Below are positions 59,786 to 64,000 of a stretch of 64,000 bases of DNA, in pieces. The DNA is from Ophioceras dolichostomum (taxonomy: Eukaryota > Ascomycota > Sordariomycetes > Magnaporthales > Ophioceraceae). Within the stretch, counting starts at the first letter, position 1. The number at the start of each line of letters is the position of its first letter. Both the position numbers and the translations under genes were made by a program. The DNA is taken from assembly GCA_003049485.1 (NCBI GenBank), contig PYST01000108.1, forward strand, positions 771-64,770. Reading direction: 5' to 3'. The notes beneath the pieces are model-generated. The model worked only from the letters and a program-made list of their open reading frames with translations. It was not told the origin of the DNA and did not search any database.

Positions 59786-62700
59786 CTTGGAGGGAGGAGG
59801 TCGAGGAAGGAGAGATGCGTGGATATCTGTTTATGAAAGGTATGTGTCGGAGGAAAGACGCTCAACCGGGAGATGTGGCGAGGAACGCACTAGAAAGGCT
59901 GGGTGAAGAGGCAAGCCGAGCTGTGGGATGAGGAGCAGGTTTCGGGTTGGCGATGCTCGAGGGAGAGGACCGCGTCAACCTTTATACCAGGCGTGGTTTC
60001 TACTGCCGCGGTCTTCTGGGAGGGTGATCGCCGTCATGGGAAAGTGGAAAGCACAGACCGGGACCGGGACATGGGAATCCAAAGCCGAAAACTAGGCTCA
60101 GGCTCGTCAGTCATGACAGATCTCCCTCATTCCGTTGGCGCTCTCGCTTCCACGACGGCGTCCCTTTGAGAACAAGTGCGACGGGAACCGGCCCGTCGCA
60201 GAGTCATGGGCAACGTCAGGGAGACATGCTTGGAGTGGGTAGCCACCGTTGTGGTCTCAGAGGGTTGCCAAGTCCTGTAACGGATCATTTGGGAAGACTC
60301 GCCGGTCTGGTGAGCGTAGGAACACCGCGGGAACCTTGTAGGAACCCATCGACTTGTGTGCTCCCTTTCCATGCTCGTGGCCGACCTTTCTCCCTGGCTT
60401 GATTGGAGGCTGGAGACTGGAGACAGGGTGGCCAACGTCGGTACCCCTCGACTACCCCTGGAGAGGTATTCCAGGTCTAAACCAGGGAACCCCGGAAAAG
60501 CTTGTGGTGGGGAAACGATCAGCGAGGGTCAGGCCTGATGGGATCAGCCAGTCAGCCAGTCCCTTCCGCAGTCCGTCCGACCTATCCGGCATCGGTATGG
60601 TGTTCTGTGGTTGTCAGGTACCGCGGAAGGAGCATTGCCATGGCTGTGGCGACGCCACATCTGGGCTGTCGAAACAGAATCATGAGCTCGCCCTCAGTGG
60701 CTGATGGGGGGAGGCTGCCCTGGTCGTCGTGAGGAGTCCATCCTGCCAAGAGCTGTGGTGGGTGGGGAGAAGTGGTCTTTTTTGCGGGGTACATACAGGA
60801 GAACCAGCACAAAGCTGGGGGATCACTAAGGACTCTTCCGCTATTGCTGGAAAAGCTTGGCGGGATCGATGGACCGATCTGGAGTGAATGGTGACCGGGA
60901 AATGATAAGGCCAGTCCGCCAAGGGATTTCCCCAACGTCGAGCGGCTGGCGCCGGTTGACGATTGGAGGCTTTTTCGACCTCAGGGTTTCACGGAGGCTA
61001 CCTACCGAGTGCAACTCCGACCGTCCAACGAATGGTGGGATGGGGCCATTTAAGGCCATCTCGGCCAGTTTTTGGGTTAGTTCTTCGCCCTAACTTCAGC
61101 GTGAGGTTGTATCTACCGCATCGCATCCCAGTTCAGTTGCGCCCATTGCCCAAAGAACTCGCGCACATCGACGCGAGCTACGTTGTACAAGTATGTAATG
61201 TTGGGTGGAGGGCAGGCTCCAGTCCTTTCCCCACATTCTCGGCCTCGAGTCCCTGAAAAGGGGATCGACGCCGTCGCGGCCGCGAATATCGCCTTGGTCT
61301 TGTGACAATAACCTCCTTCGCTTTGTTCATGTTTTCTTTCTAAGGTTCTCGCGCCAACGCACCGAACTGCCGGCCATGGGTTGGGTGCGAGACGAATGTC
61401 ATGGATCCCATAACCCACACTCCTCCGTTTTCCTTTCTTTTCTAGGCTTGTGCTCTCTTCAATGGATGTTGGTCGCTACGCGAGTGCCGCCCTGGCCCAC
61501 ATGACAGGCTCAAAGGCCGATGGAACTCCTGCTTTCCCGACCTGATGATGATGCTGATGAGGGGGGCCTGTTCCCCATCCGGGGAATGTTTGCGGAAGCA
61601 GTAGTGCTGCTCACACCACGCTACCTGAGAGCATTACCAGTCCCGCATTCCCGTCACCAACCGACTGTCACGTTCTCGGTGCTATTTTCCTTCGTGTGCA
61701 TCTTGCTTCCCCGCATCGCAGGCGTTGCGTTCGTCGTCCGTTTCTGCCTCCTTGATCCTCCCATGATGATGGGGCCGAGGTCGCAGATAGATCATCTTTC
61801 CGACATGAAGTGCCCTCCTTCACAATATTGGCCATTATCAGAATACGCTGCTCATCTCGGCATCCGGATCATGGAGAAGTCAGGGAAGCAGGCAGGCATG
61901 CTTGAAGCAGCCAGTTGATTGCGATGACGACCACGTGCGAGATTTCTCCTGCTCTTTGCCAAGTCTGCTCGATATGCCGGACAGCAGGGCAAGCTCATCA
62001 TCTGGTCACTTCGACAGGGCGCTACCAAGTTACTGTCAGATCTTCGGCCGGATACCTGCACACACTTTCTTCGTCATCAAAGCATCCCTTCATATCATAT
62101 TCAAGAGTAAGGGGCTCTTCTCCCGATACTACAGTGGCTAAGTCACAGCGGCTCGGTATTGACCTCCTGCGCCGCCTCTACTTTCACGGTAGCGAGACGG
62201 AAGCAAGGGAGAGGACACGACCTACTCTCCCGCCGCTGATCATTATCGTCTCCCAACAAAAACACACGTCCCCTGGTGGGACTTTCGGTTCAGTTTACCG
62301 GGAATTCGCCAATTTCAAGAACTTGTCTATCCCTGCCTTTGTCCCGCCCGTCGTCATGTCGGAAGCCTGTGCGCTCCTCCAATCTACATCGTCATCTCCT
62401 CCTGCTTCACACTCGAATGGAGACTCCTCTGGAAAGGTTGGAAGGGGACACGCCTTTCCCGTCCCCGATATGCCAAAGACTCGGCTGAGGTCACCGCTGA
62501 CTCGCCACTCGCCCGCAAGCCACCTTTCTCCATGCCTGTCTGCCTGCCCATCTTCGGACCTGCATATAATTGCATGCATGCTTTCTGTCTTCCTTGACTG
62601 GGTCCTCCCTCCGGTGGTGGCCTCCCACCAGTGGAGGCTGAGTTGCCTTCGATGATACGACGGCTGACGTCTTTCGGGCCTGGTTCCGACGTGCTCGCTC

Positions 62701-63144
62701 CACGTGTCCTAGCCCCAACGCGGCCTCTGACCCCCTCGTCGGAACTCGTTGTGCCGCCCTGACAGGCTGCGTCACTAACAGGTCAGCTTGGAACCAAAGA
62801 TCGATGCTTGACTCTGGATTCTGGGCATTTTCAGCCTCCGGAATGTAGGTCCGGCTTTGCAGATTTTTGTTCTTTGCTTACATATCCCCCAACATATGCT
62901 CAGGGTATACTATTATTACAATAAGCCAACTTTGTACATGTTTTTACATCGGCATTCCTCCTCCACCCAACGGAGCGAACTGGTCTCGCTTCCATCCCCT
63001 TGAACTCTCGTTCATCTCCACCTCAATGTCATCTCTTGATCCCCGGTCCTAGTCGAGTGTCCCCTATAACCCAAATTAGACCCTGACTGACTGACAGCTG
63101 CAGATGAGATGAACTACCCATAAACTTGCGTCGTGTCTTGTCCA
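59786..63144. other. Gene-free region upstream of the cellobiohydrolase (3.4 kb)
   Basis: No supported gene. Several SYGGRG-type sequences (GTGGGG, GCGGGG, CTGGGG) occur within about 60760-60820 and could be CRE1 sites by resemblance only. The rest shows scattered short frames. Confidence 0.5.
59980..59986 (-). promoter_or_regulatory. TATA-like box of the cellobiohydrolase gene
   Basis: TATAAAG on the minus strand about 195 bp upstream of the ATG. Position-based. Confidence 0.5.
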
Positions 63145-63606
63145 CTAATGAATCTTCGGGGAGGTCCTGCCACTTCGGGTCTCCTCCTGTGTCGTGTAGA
63201 TGGCCCGTGGAGCGAATGGGCTGGAGAATATGTGCCTGTTGTTTGGTCGGACAAGTGTCGTCGTCGCCGGCCGGTTGTACATCGCCCTCTTCATGTCGGC
63301 AGGCGGCGATCGGGGCGGCGATCGGGAAGGCGAGGAAGAGGAGTAGCAGGGGATCGAGCTCTTCTTGACGATGGGCGGCTTCTTCGGTGTCAGACCTTTC
63401 TCGAGGTCGAGGTCTCGCTCAGGTTCGGCGAGGGTGTTGAAGCCTCGGCGCCGCCTTTTGCCCCAGCGAACCCACTGATATTCGGTACTAGCGAGCAAGA
63501 TAAGTGGAATCCAACAGAAGCATATGCTTAGCACTAACACGACCGTGATCGCGAGACTTCGGGCACGAGAGTATCTTTCGTCGGCTGGCGTCTGGAATGA
63601 TGGCAT
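63145..63606 (-). CDS. Possible small single-pass membrane protein
   Basis: A frame of 153 aa. Residues about 17-40 form a strong hydrophobic helix (SLAITVVLVLSICFCWIPLI), followed by Trp/Arg-rich WVRWGKRRRRGF and a Ser/Pro/Arg-rich tail. The mix of one clear TM helix with a positive-inside flank is more than expected by chance. There is no known family, no intron evidence and no conserved motif. Could be an upstream-truncated piece of a larger gene. Confidence 0.4.
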   Translation of the reverse strand: MPSFQTPADERYSRARSLAITVVLVLSICFCWIPLILLASTEYQWVRWGKRRRRGFNTLAEPERDLDLEKGLTPKKPPIVKKSSIPCYSSSSPSRSPPRSPPADMKRAMYNRPATTTLVRPNNRHIFSSPFAPRAIYTTQEETRSGRTSPKIH

Positions 63607-64000
63607 CTTGTTGCGTCTCGTGGGACTGCTCCTAAGCTTGATAGCACGTTTGGTGTTAACAGAAATCCGCGCAGGGATGAGTACGGTACCACGTCATGAA
63701 CGGAATCATGCACATTGCAGGAACAGAACAGCTTCTAAGTAGTCTCGAGGGATGCGGGGCATGCAGGGCAGACAGGTGGCTGGGTTACGGTGAAGTCAAT
63801 GGTATAACACGTCATGCCCGCTCGCCCTTGTGGCTGGGACAGAACCCCAATTAAATTCCACTGCGAGTGGTGGTCTCGAGCACGGGCAAGGGCTGCCCTG
63901 CGAGACCGCAACGAGGTTCCGGTAGCAGCAGTGCTTGTAACGATCATGCCGTGCTCTCATCCGTCATGGAATTCAAGGAGGACCGTGGGTGACTCCGCTA
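63607..64000. other. Window edge, no gene seen
   Basis: Only short frames up to the end of the window. Confidence 0.4.

Overview
The window looks like a chromosome segment from a filamentous ascomycete, most likely a plant-biomass-degrading Sordariomycete. Genes are split by short introns (about 50-150 bp) with GTRNGT donors, CTAAC/CTRAY branch sites and YAG acceptors. Intergenic regions are long and pyrimidine-rich. Three Zn2Cys6 regulators, a HET-domain protein, a fungal 7-TM rhodopsin-family protein and a GH7 cellobiohydrolase are typical of the subphylum. No tRNA, rRNA, CRISPR or intact transposon was seen. Exon joins are my own reading of splice signals; most gene models close exactly in frame.

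Left part (1-21.3 kb): a single-pass membrane protein, a HAD-type dehalogenase, an aldo/keto reductase of the pyridoxal-reductase type, an I78-family protease inhibitor, the translation factor TMA20 (MCT-1 homologue), then a divergent pair made of an ATR1-like 14-TM MFS exporter and an acr-2-like Zn2Cys6 regulator. The single intron of that regulator contains an uninterrupted 709-bp CT dinucleotide tract. Next come a Gal80-like GFO/IDH/MocA protein, a 2EXR/F-box-like protein and a decayed folylpolyglutamate synthase relative.

Middle part (21.3-42.2 kb): a gene-poor stretch, a GFA-domain zinc protein, a small secreted defensin-like cysteine-rich peptide, a HET-domain protein, a coiled-coil protein of unknown function, a DraRnl (Rnl5)-type RNA ligase, the SWI/SNF or RSC subunit SNF5/Sfh1 (with a 115-codon in-frame open extension beyond its stop), a secreted alpha/beta hydrolase, 3.4 kb with no visible gene, and the rhodopsin-family membrane protein.

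Right part (42.2-64 kb): a conserved 760-aa fungal protein, two large divergently transcribed Zn2Cys6 regulators with glutamine-rich tails separated by 3.2 kb, a CBM1-bearing GH7 cellobiohydrolase with a gene-free upstream region of about 3.4 kb, and a probable small membrane protein at the edge.

The window does not read as one biosynthetic cluster. Likely functional links are local: MFS exporter plus acr-2-like regulator, and possibly the peptide/GFA/HET stretch as an accessory region. The strongest candidates for novelty are the defensin-like peptide, the fungal DraRnl-type ligase, the giant intronic CT tract and the post-stop SNF5 extension.
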